NCBI GenBank assembly: GCA_022385805.1
Contig: MU277752.1
Span: 5,306-69,305, forward strand
From: Pilatotrama ljubarskyi
Taxonomy: Eukaryota; Basidiomycota; Agaricomycetes; Polyporales; Polyporaceae
Direction: 5' to 3'
Length of the DNA: 64,000 bases
Below are positions 1 through 10,628 of the stretch, in pieces; positions within the stretch are counted from its first letter, which is position 1; each line of letters starts with the position of its first letter. A program made the position numbers and the translations under genes. Below the pieces are notes generated by a model. The model saw nothing but the letters and a program-made list of their open reading frames with translations, ran no database searches and was not told where the DNA came from.

Positions 1-1009
1 GATGTCCGATTTTACCTTACTTTTACAGCCTTGTACAGATATATACGGACTGAAACGTCCGAAAAGAATCTAAATAAAGTCGATTCTCACTGGGAGTGAA
101 CGTCCACAATCTGTGACTGCTCTTCAGTTGAGGTACAGTACCTCTCGTGTGCATTCCTTCCCAGTGAGCCCGGAAGTAGGAAATAATCTCTCGAATCTGA
201 TCGAGCCAACTAGCTGATGACGGCTGGCAGATTTATACTGCGCGCTGTAGAGTATCAAGGAAGGATGACCTGAGCGATAGTTGGTAGAAGGAGCATCATA
301 CCATTTTGTCTGCGATTTTTTGACATCGAAGAGAGCCTAAACATGCTCAATCTATCAAGGCGCTGGCCTACTACGGGGGTGCCTCGGGACGAAGCCGGAA
401 GCTGAGGTGCACATTACTTATTTGACTTTGACGCGCCGGATGAGTGGTGAGCCTACCACTCTCAGCGCATAGCTTGAGAGATTGAAGGTGGTGAAGTGGA
501 AGAGCTCGTCCGAGTCGTGCAGGATGTCCCCAGCGGAACTTGAAGGAGCACCGTAATTTCTCACGGCTCTTCAACGTCCTCCTGGAGCGTCGGGTGCTCT
601 GTGTACTGTCGGACTCGGTCTTTTGACCACTGTCATGTGGATGCACATTGGTCTGAAGCCACTGGGGTGTCGTACTACGAGAAATATGGTATCGAGGTGT
701 AACGACTAAGTAGTACCTCTGATATCATCTGCGAACAAAACCTGCACGATGGATCGCGGAAGCTGGAAACTGGACTCCATTGGGGGTCGGTGGTATCACC
801 TGCAAGTGTATCCCCTTATATACAAAACAAGATCGGTAATGTTCACAACCGGTGGGCGCGGATAGCGTTCCTGATCTGCCGCTATATGCACGGCTGACGA
901 AGGATGCGACAACCCCATGGCGCTGCGAAACCCAGCCCGGCGGCCTACGCGTGCTGTACCCTGAATCGCCTTGTCAGAAGGTGTCCTCTCCAGCAAAAGG
1001 TCCATGCAC
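1..1009. other. intergenic, no gene seen
   Basis: I see no coherent reading frame, splice pattern or repeat in this stretch. It contains the probable 3' flank of the secreted-protein gene that ends just to the right. Confidence 0.5.
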
Positions 1010-1788
1010 TCACTGAATGAACCAATTCTGGTCACTGACACAGAGCCCGCCATGGGCATTCTTGCTCGGGCCGCAATCGTCTGTCAGCCAATTGACGAGG
1101 TTCGACTACGTGATGCGGTACGCATTCATTCTTGTTTACTGAAGGCACGGGAGGTACGCTGGGCTTACCCATTCCGTGCGGCAGTACGTCAGGTTCGAGG
1201 TTTTCAGTTTGTTGTAGAAGTACGTCAAGCAGGTGCCGTATTGCAGCGTGACCGTGTTCGCGGGGGTCTGCAGGTCGCGGACGCGAACAGTCAGTCATAC
1301 ATGCCTCGGAGCATTGGCAAAATGAGGCAGGGCCATTAGGAGTACTCACCCCCTTGGCGCCGATATCGAAGAGGTTGCCGACGTTCTGAGAATCGTACAG
1401 CAGGGCGTCCGCAACGATCTTGCAGTCGTTCGAATCGGGACCGCCGCCCGCAGGGTTCCAGCAGTAGGTTTGGCCTACAGAAGGGTGCATGAGCGCGGGG
1501 GCAGCAGGAGACAGGCCGAGACTCACAAGACGCCCCGCAGACGTACGCGCCAGCCTGAGTATCGTTCTGCCTCCTGGAAACGGCGGGCGCCCGGTGGCTA
1601 GCGGGAATCGTGTCGGCGCATCGAGAGTGCGTGAGCTTGACGTTCCGCGCTTCACCTATGAAGGTCTCTGATGCGACGACCTCGTTGCGGCATGCGAGGC
1701 TTTCTCCGCGCTCGATGAGGGCAGCGGAGGCGCCGACAGAGGCCACAAGGAGGAAATAGAGGCAGTGGAGAACGGTGGACGTCCTCAT
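1010..1788 (-). CDS. small secreted protein, tandem paralog A
   Basis: Four exons on the minus strand: 1788-1527, 1474-1350, 1267-1169 and 1105-1010. They join to 193 residues with all frames consistent. The N-terminus is a signal peptide (MRTSTVLHCLYFLLVASVGA). A probable KEX2-like site (SRRQ) lies near residue 70. The mature part has paired cysteines, the block ADALLYDSQNVG, and ends with a C-x-G-rich stretch containing GGLCVSDQ. I do not recognise a named family, and a secreted, disulfide-bonded protein is inferred. The paralog at 2875-3624 has the same four-exon structure, and both have a 125-nt second exon, so they arose by tandem duplication. The start is the first ATG before the signal peptide, with a TATA-like box about 80 nt upstream. 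Confidence 0.8.
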
Positions 1789-1867
1789 GAGAGTGGGCTT
1801 GTAGGGACTGTGGGGGGGAAAGAGCGGCTGGGATTAACACTTCGTGCAGGCTGACCCGCACCACGAA

Positions 1868-1877
1868 TATCTTATAC
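1868..1877 (-). promoter_or_regulatory. TATA-like box of secreted paralog A
   Basis: Read on the minus strand this is GTATAAGATA, 80-89 nt upstream of the ATG at 1788. Spacing and sequence fit a TATA element, but this is inference. Confidence 0.45.
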
Positions 1878-2874
1878 TCGGGCAGGCAGGACGTGCGCCG
1901 ACGTCCTTCCTTGATGAACCGTCCTGCTCAACCTGATAGACAGATGGAACGGAGGGGCTCGGGCGCCGCGTGGTAGCGCTCTCAAGGCGGGGGGATTATG
2001 CTGCCTCACGGGCTCTGCATCTGCGTTCGAACTGATCCCAACGATGCCATCCGCCATACATAGTTTTCTTGCATCTGACCGCGCGCGACCACCATACGAC
2101 ATGCGATATTCGAAAGACGGGCTTCGATAGATGTAACATTCTGCTAGTAGGGCCGCCACGACCCACAAAGGACCGGGTTCTGCCCCGGCTGTCACTGAGA
2201 TGAGCCGGCGCTCGGCATCTTCAGGAATGTCGATGCGCCCGGCGAGGCTTCGACGTGCCAGGCAGCAGAATCCCGCGTGACGTTGCGTACGCAACGTTGC
2301 CGGAGAATCGTCAAGGGGAAATATCCAACGAAGCGCATTGGCTACGCGCACCAGAATGGGTGAGAAACGCGAGCGTGGCAGATCTTGAGCCGTCATCTAG
2401 ATATCTGCGGCGGAACATATCAAGTGTCAGTAGATGAACATGGAGGAGGTACAATGCCAGACCTCACGCATTTTCAACAGTGTTCGTCAGGATTGATCTC
2501 ATCTAGAACAATGGCTGTTCAAACATCAATGCCCGTCATTGCTCTGCGGCGTGTTCCGCGAGAGCAAGTCCGCGTTTACCTATATGCAATCGTATCGCGT
2601 ATTCGAGCGTACAGCCTTGGCTTAAGTGGATCGAAGAGGCACGGATGGCGAAACAGGACAAGGTTGAGCATCGTACGGGCTCGGAAAGCGCCGCATATGG
2701 CGGGGAACAACATGACATCATCGCACTGTCCAAAGTCAGTCCGTACAAGACAGCAAACGTCCGAAGCACAAAGTCCAGGATTCATGTCATATACGCGGAG
2801 ACATCATATTTAGCTGTGCTGGACCCTGCGGCAAAGTCAGAACCGATCTCACAGCCCACGAATGGAAAGGATAC
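1878..2874. other. intergenic between tandem paralogs
   Basis: About 1 kb between the two secreted-protein genes. Short overlapping frames occur on both strands, but none has splice support or a recognisable motif. Confidence 0.5.
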
Positions 2875-3624
2875 TCACTGGACGTACCAACGCTGGTCGG
2901 TGGCGACGCACAGCCCACCTTCAGCATTGTGGGAGGCATCGCAGTCGGTGGCCAGCCAGTTGACGAGTTTGGACTGCCGAAGACGAAGACGATCTCGTTG
3001 ATAATCGCTCAGACGTACTGTGATCGGGTACTCACCCACTCCGTCCGACAATAGACGAGCGTATTGAAGTCCTGATTCAAAAAGTACGTGAGACAGGACT
3101 GGTACTGCATCGTGATCTTGTTGGTCGGCGTCTGCAGAACGCGGAGTCCATCAGCCTCGATGTCATTTCGTCGTACTATAGAGGACGTACGCCGGTAGCC
3201 GTGACGTTAAACAAGACGCCGACGTTCTGTGAGTCATACAGCAGAGCATCTGCTATGATCGCGCAATCCCCGGTGTTCGGACCGCCACCGGCGGGTGTAA
3301 AGCAGAAGGTGTTGCCTATGTGAAGGCATAGTTAGTGAGCGACGCGCAGCAATGCAGCCTCAACGGGCGTCTCTGCTTACAGGCAGCACCGCATACATTG
3401 TTGCTCTGCCTCTTGTCGAGAGTGGTAGCCTGGCGGCCGTCGGCGGCGACCAGCGGAGCGTCATCGCAGTAGGAGTATGAGACCTTGACGTTCTCGTCCT
3501 GTCCGATGTAGGTCTCGTATGCGACGTGCTCTGCGGCGCAAGCCTTCGGGGTGCTAGAGCCGATGAGCGCGGCAGATGCTGCCGCAGCGGAGACACCGAG
3601 CATGAAAAAGACGAAGAGCTTCAT
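2875..3624 (-). CDS. small secreted protein, tandem paralog B
   Basis: Exons 3624-3381, 3315-3191, 3131-3036 and 2973-2875 give 187 residues. The signal peptide is MKLFVFFMLGVSAAAASA. A propeptide-like end LDKRQ follows, then the same core as paralog A: CGAAC, a PAGGGP loop, DALLYDSQNVG, a CLTYF block, YCRTEW, LVNWL and a final GGLC. Exon order, intron phases and the second-exon length (125 nt) match paralog A exactly. An in-frame ATG 14 codons upstream exists, but the hydrophobic signal starts cleanly at 3624, so I prefer it. Function is unknown. A cell-wall or effector role would be a guess. Confidence 0.8.
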
Positions 3625-3685
3625 GTTGTCGGGGTGCAATGGATTGGTTGCGATGAGCGCCACCAACTGGCATGCTTTCGCCGCA

Positions 3686-3695
3686 CCTTATATGC
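3686..3695 (-). promoter_or_regulatory. TATA box of secreted paralog B
   Basis: Minus-strand GCATATAAGG, 62-71 nt upstream of the ATG at 3624. It is a good TATA match at a normal fungal distance. Confidence 0.55.
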
Positions 3696-3699
3696 CCAC

Positions 3700-4623
3700 A
3701 GACACGGGAAGAGCACGGTCATATGAGCGATTGTTGTCAAGGGTGAATCAGACCCAATGCATCGCAGTGGAGCACAGCAGCGTCCATTGCATTGCCGAAC
3801 GCCCAAGGATTGTACGAGACCGTCCGGAGCCATGCGCCTTTTCAATCTGGTGACCTGGAATCGCTGTGATTCGTCCGACGAATGCTGTTACTGTAGGTCC
3901 AGAGCAGGGCGGAAGACCCCACGCAGCGGCGAGAAGAGCCCGAGTGCGTAGTCCTTCTGTCGCCGAGTTGCCGTTCAACGTACGGAGACCCCATGTATAT
4001 TTGCTAGGAACCTTGAAGGAAAGTGCAGGAGGTCAGCCCGACCGGGCAGAGTTCGCCGTCGTGTCAGAACGGGCTGCATGTACCACAAAGCTCAGACATG
4101 AGAGCGGATCGGGAGAGTAGATGGCGGGAAGAGAGAGGGATTCGGGGCTTAAAATCGCAAACTCAGTCGTTACCCAAAGCTACTCCGATTAGCTGCCGCG
4201 TGCTTCAAAACGCAAACTCCGATGATCTTCTAATACGTCAAGCGCATGTACAGTATCTCCGACCGATTGGTTCACAAGCGCTGCACTGAGCTAAGAAACA
4301 GTTACTACAGTCTGAGTACTTTTACAGTACTTGCTCTCCTTCGCTGATGTCGACGCAGAGTTTATTCGACGGCATCTATGGAAGTGTACATACCCATCCT
4401 GAGACGGCCCCCTCGGCCAGCGTGTATGTAAGTTGAATCGCCGATGCCAGTGAGCGCTGCCGCCGCGCAAGCTCGTCGCTTTTCTCATATCGAACAAGTT
4501 AGTATCTACCGCCGTGAGTGCTCAGTTTGTCGACCCTCATCTAAGAACTGACTTTTTCTGACTTCAGCCTAGTACAATTGACCAAGAGCTTGTGGCACCC
4601 TGACGAACCTGGACCCACTGAGT
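3700..4623. other. intergenic, divergent promoter region
   Basis: Separates the minus-strand secreted gene from the plus-strand HET pseudogene. No gene or repeat recognised. Confidence 0.5.
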
Positions 4624-7600
4624 ATGCGCCTATTAAACACATTCACAGGACAGTTCGAGTGGATCGAGGATCCAGCGAAGGTCCGATACGCGATCCTGTC
4701 ACACACATGGTCATCGAAAGGCGAGCAGTCATATCAGGACGTCCTGAAGCTCCAGGAGGCTGCGCAGGTGCGGACCATCGGAGTTGCGACAACATCCATC
4801 AGGGCTGAGGCGCACCCGGTTTCCGACTCGTCTGCAATTTCTTGTGCCGAGGCTGATCCCGCAGGGTCCAACGGAGCTTCCCCAGACAACATAACGAGTC
4901 AGAACCTACGAAATGTGCACAGACGGGCGACTGGATGGCGCCTGTGTCAGGCAAGGCTGACTGCTTGGTTCCGCCGCTCACTGAAGAAGACTGACACAGC
5001 CAATGTTGCAGAGGTAATGGCACTTACATTTTTGCCCCCGCATTTACTGACACGCCGTCAGAATGGTCCAGGTGAAAGCAGTCCCGCTTGCAGAGTGCCC
5101 TCTACGCACGTTGAATCGACGCCTCGAAGCTCGTCCCCGCCAAGTCCTTTTCCCGGTGCTACTAGAACTCCGGAACCCGTGACTATAGTAGAAGCCGAGA
5201 CTATGCTTGAGAACTCCTCAGCCATTGCTCAGGCCACCTCTCCCGGCCGTGCACTTCGTGATATCAACCTTCTCTCTGTGCCTGACGCTTCATCGACGCC
5301 TGAAGGTCATCCTCGCGTCACGTCGTTTTTCTCCAACCCTTCTCTCTCAGCCAAGATCAAGAGTGTTTGCAAAACTGCATGCAACCGGGATTATCATTTT
5401 ATCTGGATTGACTCCTGCTGCATCGACAAGGCGAGCAGTGCAGAGCTCTCGGAGGCCATCAACTCTATGTTCCTATGGTACACCCTCGCCGACGTCTGCT
5501 TCGTCTACTTGGAGGATGTCCCGCCTTCTCCTGATGGACCTCAGACAGGCGAGGGGAGCGTGTTCTGGCGGAGCAGATGGCACACACGAGGATGGATGCT
5601 GCAGGAGCTCATCGCGCCAGCCTACGTGCTCTTTCTGGCCTCCGATTATTCCGCTGATGCGACCCCACTCCGCGCACGAGGCCGCGGAGCACCGAAGCCG
5701 CTCCCTTCGCGCATCTTCGCAGTTCTTCGCACAGATCCGCAGGCCTTCGCAGCTTCGCAGCCTCCGCAACGGATCGCAAAGTCCTGCGAGGGACTCAACG
5801 TGCAGCCATCACGCAGAACCCGGTGGATGACCAGGCGTTTGGGGGAGCGAAGTCCTTCGCACCAGCCTGCCCTGAAGATGCCCCCGGCGCTAGGTCCGTG
5901 CGCTCGCAGTCGGCTCGGCAGCGCGAAGGTCCGGTCCGGCGTCACATGCGTAGCACGCCATTTTGGCACCGATGTAAAATACTCGCGCTTCGCAGTGCAG
6001 CAATCCAGATTCCGTTCCCCCTCTCGAGAGCAGAGATCTCACTGAGCCCTAACTGTGTTCGCGTTCGCGTTCCCCTTGCGTTTACTACTTCGCCGCGTCG
6101 AGTTTCTTATTGAGCATCTTGCCTTCCTCTTCACTGTTCGCGTCTTACACTGAGTTGCTGTTGAATACTGCGTAGCTGTGAAGAATCACTGAGCCCCTCC
6201 GCGTCCACGTTGAGCCCGACGAGACTGTGAAGAGTGTACCGAGTACCTGCGAAGACTCACGAACGGTTGCGAACATCCGCGAAGAGCTTGCGAACACCTG
6301 CGAAGAACTCCGTTCGCTCCAATCCACCGCCGCATTGTGACGTTCGCCTCAAGGGCACCCCGGCTGAGCCACTACATCTCCTGATCCCGCCGTCTACCTC
6401 AGCTCAGCTCGTCAGAGGCCTCGACCTACAAAGGCTCTCGGCCTCAACCTCACGGCTTTAGGGTAGATTTGGCACATCACCGCTATTGGTTCGAAAACCG
6501 AGCTTGCGTCTGCCCTTGCCGAGAGGACCAGCATTGACGCCCCCGTACTCATTCATATGGTCCCTCTGCACAGAGCCAGTGTCACGGACAGGATGTGATG
6601 GGCGTCCGCACGAGAGACAACTCGGATCGAGGACGAGGCGTACTGTCTCATGGGTATCTTTGGGGTCCACATGCCTACGATTACGGCGAGGGTCGGAAGG
6701 CCTTCATCTGCTTGCAGCATGAGATTGTCAACACGATTCCTGATCAGTCACTCTTTGCATGGGGCCTCGGAGTCCGATTTCCCGACAGCGACATAGTAAA
6801 GAGCCCTGGTCAAGTTGTGAACCTGAATCTTGGCAGCCACGTGTTCCTCACGAGCTCGCCGGTGGATTATGCAAACCTGCTGAGGACGGTCTCCATTGGT
6901 TACAAGGACTTCCTGTCATTGCTTGGGATTGTCGAGTCCCCAAGTCTCAGCCCAGATGCGCTCTCTCGCATTAACTGCTCCTTCACTGCCTACGGCGCTC
7001 ACATACGCCTTCCCTGCATCGACATCTCTGCAATACCAGATATCCGCCACCCCATCTTTTTGCAAATGCCCGGCTATGACATGCCAGGCTTGGAGCCTCA
7101 GCGTCAGCCCGTACAATGGCTTGCGCTTCTAGCCTGCTCAAATGCAAAAGGAGACATCTGCGCCCTACCCCTGCGTCAATCTTCGACCAAGCGGGACGGA
7201 CTCCGCCTTGAAGTCGGGTTCCATAGTCCTCAGCCGATGACTCAGAGCATTACGTGCATGATCTGCCGGATGGTGTATGTCCCCTGAAAGGCACTCGGCT
7301 CTCTGCGCCTGCACATTTCCATGCAAAAATTGTGTATCCAAGCCTATCACGGTGATGCAGACGACGGACACTACCAGGACCTCAAGCATGAGCTGCTTGA
7401 TAGAGACTCAGCGAAAAGAATCAAAACGACTGCCTCGGTGCGCATTGCCTATGCTGCAGGATGTGTGGATACCTTGCAACGACAAGGCTTCGCCATATCA
7501 CCCATGACCCGTAGGCTGCCTGTCCTTCCTCCATGGCTCTTGCAGTCGCTAATGGTATTTTAGCTGCATGACCGGACAACAATGTCTTTACCACCACTAT

Positions 7601-8294
7601 CTCCGATTCCAGGTCACCGCAATGCATACATATGTACCTCAGAATCGGCAGCAACCCTTACTATGGGCTTGAGCCTGAGGGCACTCAGATCATGCTGCAG
7701 CTTCGACATTTCTTCGGGGATTGGCTTCCAGCCCACTCGGAAAAGCCTGCCTTCGAAAATCCTCAATCTGCCGAAGAGCACTGGTGTTGGTCCGGTATTC
7801 CTCAGGCCGAAGTCCAGAGATTGCTCCACCACCCTGAGGGAGCAGACATATGGTGCCCTCCAGGCCCGGTCTCACCTGACCAATGGGCGCGTCTACATTT
7901 TGAAGCAACACGGCTGAACAGTGGTGAGGTGCATGGGGAGCAGGTTGTTTACAGCTCAAAGGGCTGCCTTTATGGGAAGTTCCTTCTCTGTGTGAATCGC
8001 CCAGGCACCGACATTGGTGGAGACTTCAAGGTTCGTCTGTTACGGATTACATCTCGGCCGGTGGATTACTGCTCGTTACATGCTGGTCCCCATCCCGACT
8101 CGAAGGAAGAATGCGAAGGCCTTCTCGTGCATTGCCTCGCTGTCGAGCTATCAGAGCCACTGGACCTACCTGGACTGGAGTGGACCATGGATGCTGGCGA
8201 GGAAACAGAGGACAAGGACTCCGAGGACGAGGGGGAAGACAGGGGAGCTTCTACTTTGCATACTGATCGTTACTATATGTTCAACTCTGTGTGA
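4624..8294 (+). pseudogene. HET-domain gene, copy 1, inactivated
   Basis: Paralog of the three HET genes further right. The start MRLLNTFTG and the first HET block YAILSHTWS are intact, as are FIWIDSCCIDK and RGWMLQELIAP. The frame is then broken at 5654 by an 825-bp insertion (probable solo LTR) and resumes at 6480. Three further stops replace arginine codons present in copy 2: TGA at 6596-6598, 7285-7287 and 7569-7571. Each is a CGA-to-TGA change, that is, a C-to-T transition at CpG. The conserved intron before the C-terminal region is still visible (GTAGG donor near 7511, TTTTAG near 7563). The C-terminal part to 8294 aligns with the other copies, including an acidic tail. A full-length HET protein cannot be made. 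A transcript covering only the N-terminal half is conceivable but unsupported. Confidence 0.85.
5655..6479. mobile_element. probable solo LTR inserted in HET copy 1
   Basis: The inserted block starts TGATG and ends CATCA, giving 5-bp inverted ends of LTR type (TG...CA). It is flanked by CCGC on both sides (5651-5654 and 6480-6483), a target-site duplication. In the other HET copies the corresponding bases are continuous, so insertion boundaries are directly visible. It has no internal coding region, primer-binding site or second LTR, which fits a solo LTR left by recombination. A short TIR element is the alternative, because the duplication could also be read as the 5 bp CCGCT. Confidence 0.65.
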
Positions 8295-10628
8295 GTAAGG
8301 TACTGAGGTCGAGACCGACAAAGCCCAGGGTCAAGTACGAACATTGCTACAATGGCGAGTGGCGGTCTGTGCGCCCATGCCACCAGGTCAAGCAGGTCAA
8401 GCAAGCTTCGTTCGGATCGCCGTGACCAGACGGTCACGGTGTATACTCCACATATCCTCTCTGAGCATCGGATGTTGTACTTGGCAGCTTAACATTGGCA
8501 GAAAGCCTCGCATCATCCAATGACGGGCACGCACGACGGCTGCCAGCGGAATCCTTGCAGGCAGTCGCAAACTCTTGACAGTTTTCATAGCAGTCTGCAT
8601 CCTGGCAGGTCTGACCTATTGTACCGTACCAGCAGATGGTTGGCGCAACATCAGCAAAACCGCGCAACAATTTGCACACTTATGTAAGAGCTGATATACC
8701 CAGCAGACCTCTGCAAACATTGACTTCTCTGGTTATTGCATGCAGGACCGCTGTAGCAATTGGCTAATGGTTTGCGTGAATGGCCCCCCTTTGCAGAGGC
8801 TCACCGCCGACGACGATTATAGCCTCGTCTGGCTAATATACCCAGTGCTTGCTGTGTTTGTAGACCCTTACAAACCCTCTGCAGGGACCACATCTTATGG
8901 CGTCCGGGATCGCTGCTGCTTAGTAGTAGCTCATGCCAGCTCAATGAGGATCAGACCGTGGCCCATTCCGTGTGCGAGACGAATGGACAAATTGATTGTT
9001 ATACTCGCAGTCTAAATACAGTCTACAGCTATCATGATCAAGCAGTAGTATGGTCCGGCAACAGCAGACATGGAACGAGACGAGCAGAGAGTATGGTACA
9101 ATGGATACGGCGCGAGACGAGCAGAGATGAGGCAAGGCGAACGAAGAGGACTCGCGCGAGGCAAACGGAAAGGACGCAATCGGGGAGACGGGCAGAGAAG
9201 GTGTGACTCGAGGTAAGCATATAGTGGATGGGATGGCAGCAGTAGTTGAGGTTGACACTCACCGGCACTAGGGAGGCGAACGTCTCGCTCACGATGTGTG
9301 CTCACCTAGGTGACGGAGAAACTACTCACTGGTTAGCAGAGTACCCGACATGACGACAGACCTGGGTGACAAAGGGATCTCGGATCTGAGTACCAGGATG
9401 AATGGATGAGCACACCTGAGTCGCGCGGCTGGTGAGATCTTGAGATCGCGAGCTTAACACACGAGGGGATTGGAGACGGGGAGACGAGAGTGGGGGATGA
9501 GCTCGAACGAACGCGGCGAGAGCGGCTCGCTTTATGAGTGAAAGCGAGGTGGGGCAGGAAGGAAGGAGGCGCGGAGTTTCAATTGCCTTCCTGAAAAGGC
9601 GTGAAACTTACTAAATATGGAATAAGGTCTGTGGCGGGAGTGAAGCCACTCCGATTCCGCCCTTGTAGATCGGCACTACGCCTCAGTACGCTCACCGACC
9701 CCGCGGAGCCTGCGGCAATACATTTGCATGGCCTCTGCAACCGGTTGTATACTATAGGAGCAGTCGGTTACGGAATACACTTGGTGTCATCCCAGGCAAA
9801 GTCTGTAAAACCCACGGGGCAAGGGCAGAAGTTGACAGGATCTGACCAACCCTAACCCTTGCCCGCAAGTGTTTGTAATCGTGGCGAAGCATTGCAGAGC
9901 CGTGCAATGTATTTGCACTTTTGCTGATGAAGGACAAACTACAGTAGCGTCGGTCAAGAGTCACGGTTGAGACCGATTGGTCTAACATGCAGAGTACGTA
10001 CTAGTCAAGAACAGCGCCAGGACAGCTACGCGACAGGGTATGTTTCTCCTGCATAATATACTGCAGTAAAACGCTGCCCAGTAGCACGAACCGTAGAGAG
10101 TCTACTATGTAGAGACGAGGCGGGATGAGCCGAAAGCCCTGCGAGAAGTGCTGCACAGGTTTCAGACCACGGAACAAAAAGAGGTCAGCTTCGGCCTCGG
10201 AACGCCTGAAAGTGCCCTGGGAACGGTCCCAATACTTCACTCTCCGCTTCTTCATTTGTATTCTCCTATGTAGCTCCGCTCACCAGCTTCAATGCGTTTT
10301 GAAACGGCGCTCGAACTACGCCTCGAGGCTCGGAGCTGTGGCGCTGCCGTCTGATACAATTGGACACACGAGGACAATGGAAAGAGTCGGCGTGTTTGGG
10401 CAGCTCTCTTTTGTACACGCATCCTCTGCCTGCGCGTACAAAAGCTCGTCTGCGCCCGGACAAGGCTGCCTACATTTTCTCCTCGCACGCCTTCCGGACT
10501 GTCTAACGAGCTGCTCTTGACGAGAGTTCACGAACCCTTCTACGGTCTTTTCTCATTTCTGCCGACTTTGCATCCTACGACTGTGCTGCAAGCTTCACGC
10601 GATCTTCACGACGACCCCGGCTCTACTC
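8295..10628. other. intergenic, gene-poor
   Basis: No supported gene. It contains a purine-rich block around 9060-9210 in which GACGAGCAGAGA occurs twice, an inverted repeat (9715-9740 with 9891-9918), and two telomere-like units near 9849. The right end is the promoter of the AA9 gene. Confidence 0.5.
9715..9918. repeat. imperfect inverted repeat, possible MITE or hairpin
   Basis: Left arm 9715-9740 and right arm 9891-9918 are reverse complements over about 24 positions with a few mismatches or gaps (shared core ATACATT, GCA, CTCTGCAA). They enclose about 150 bp without coding potential. No target duplication was established. Confidence 0.4.

Noticed and set aside
8434..8679. Cysteine-rich minus-strand frame that could be a small secreted protein
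   Set aside because: Six cysteines, but no signal-peptide exon or convincing start could be found upstream.
9848..9859. AACCCTAACCCT resembles telomere repeats
   Set aside because: Only two units; not a telomere or a clear interstitial array.
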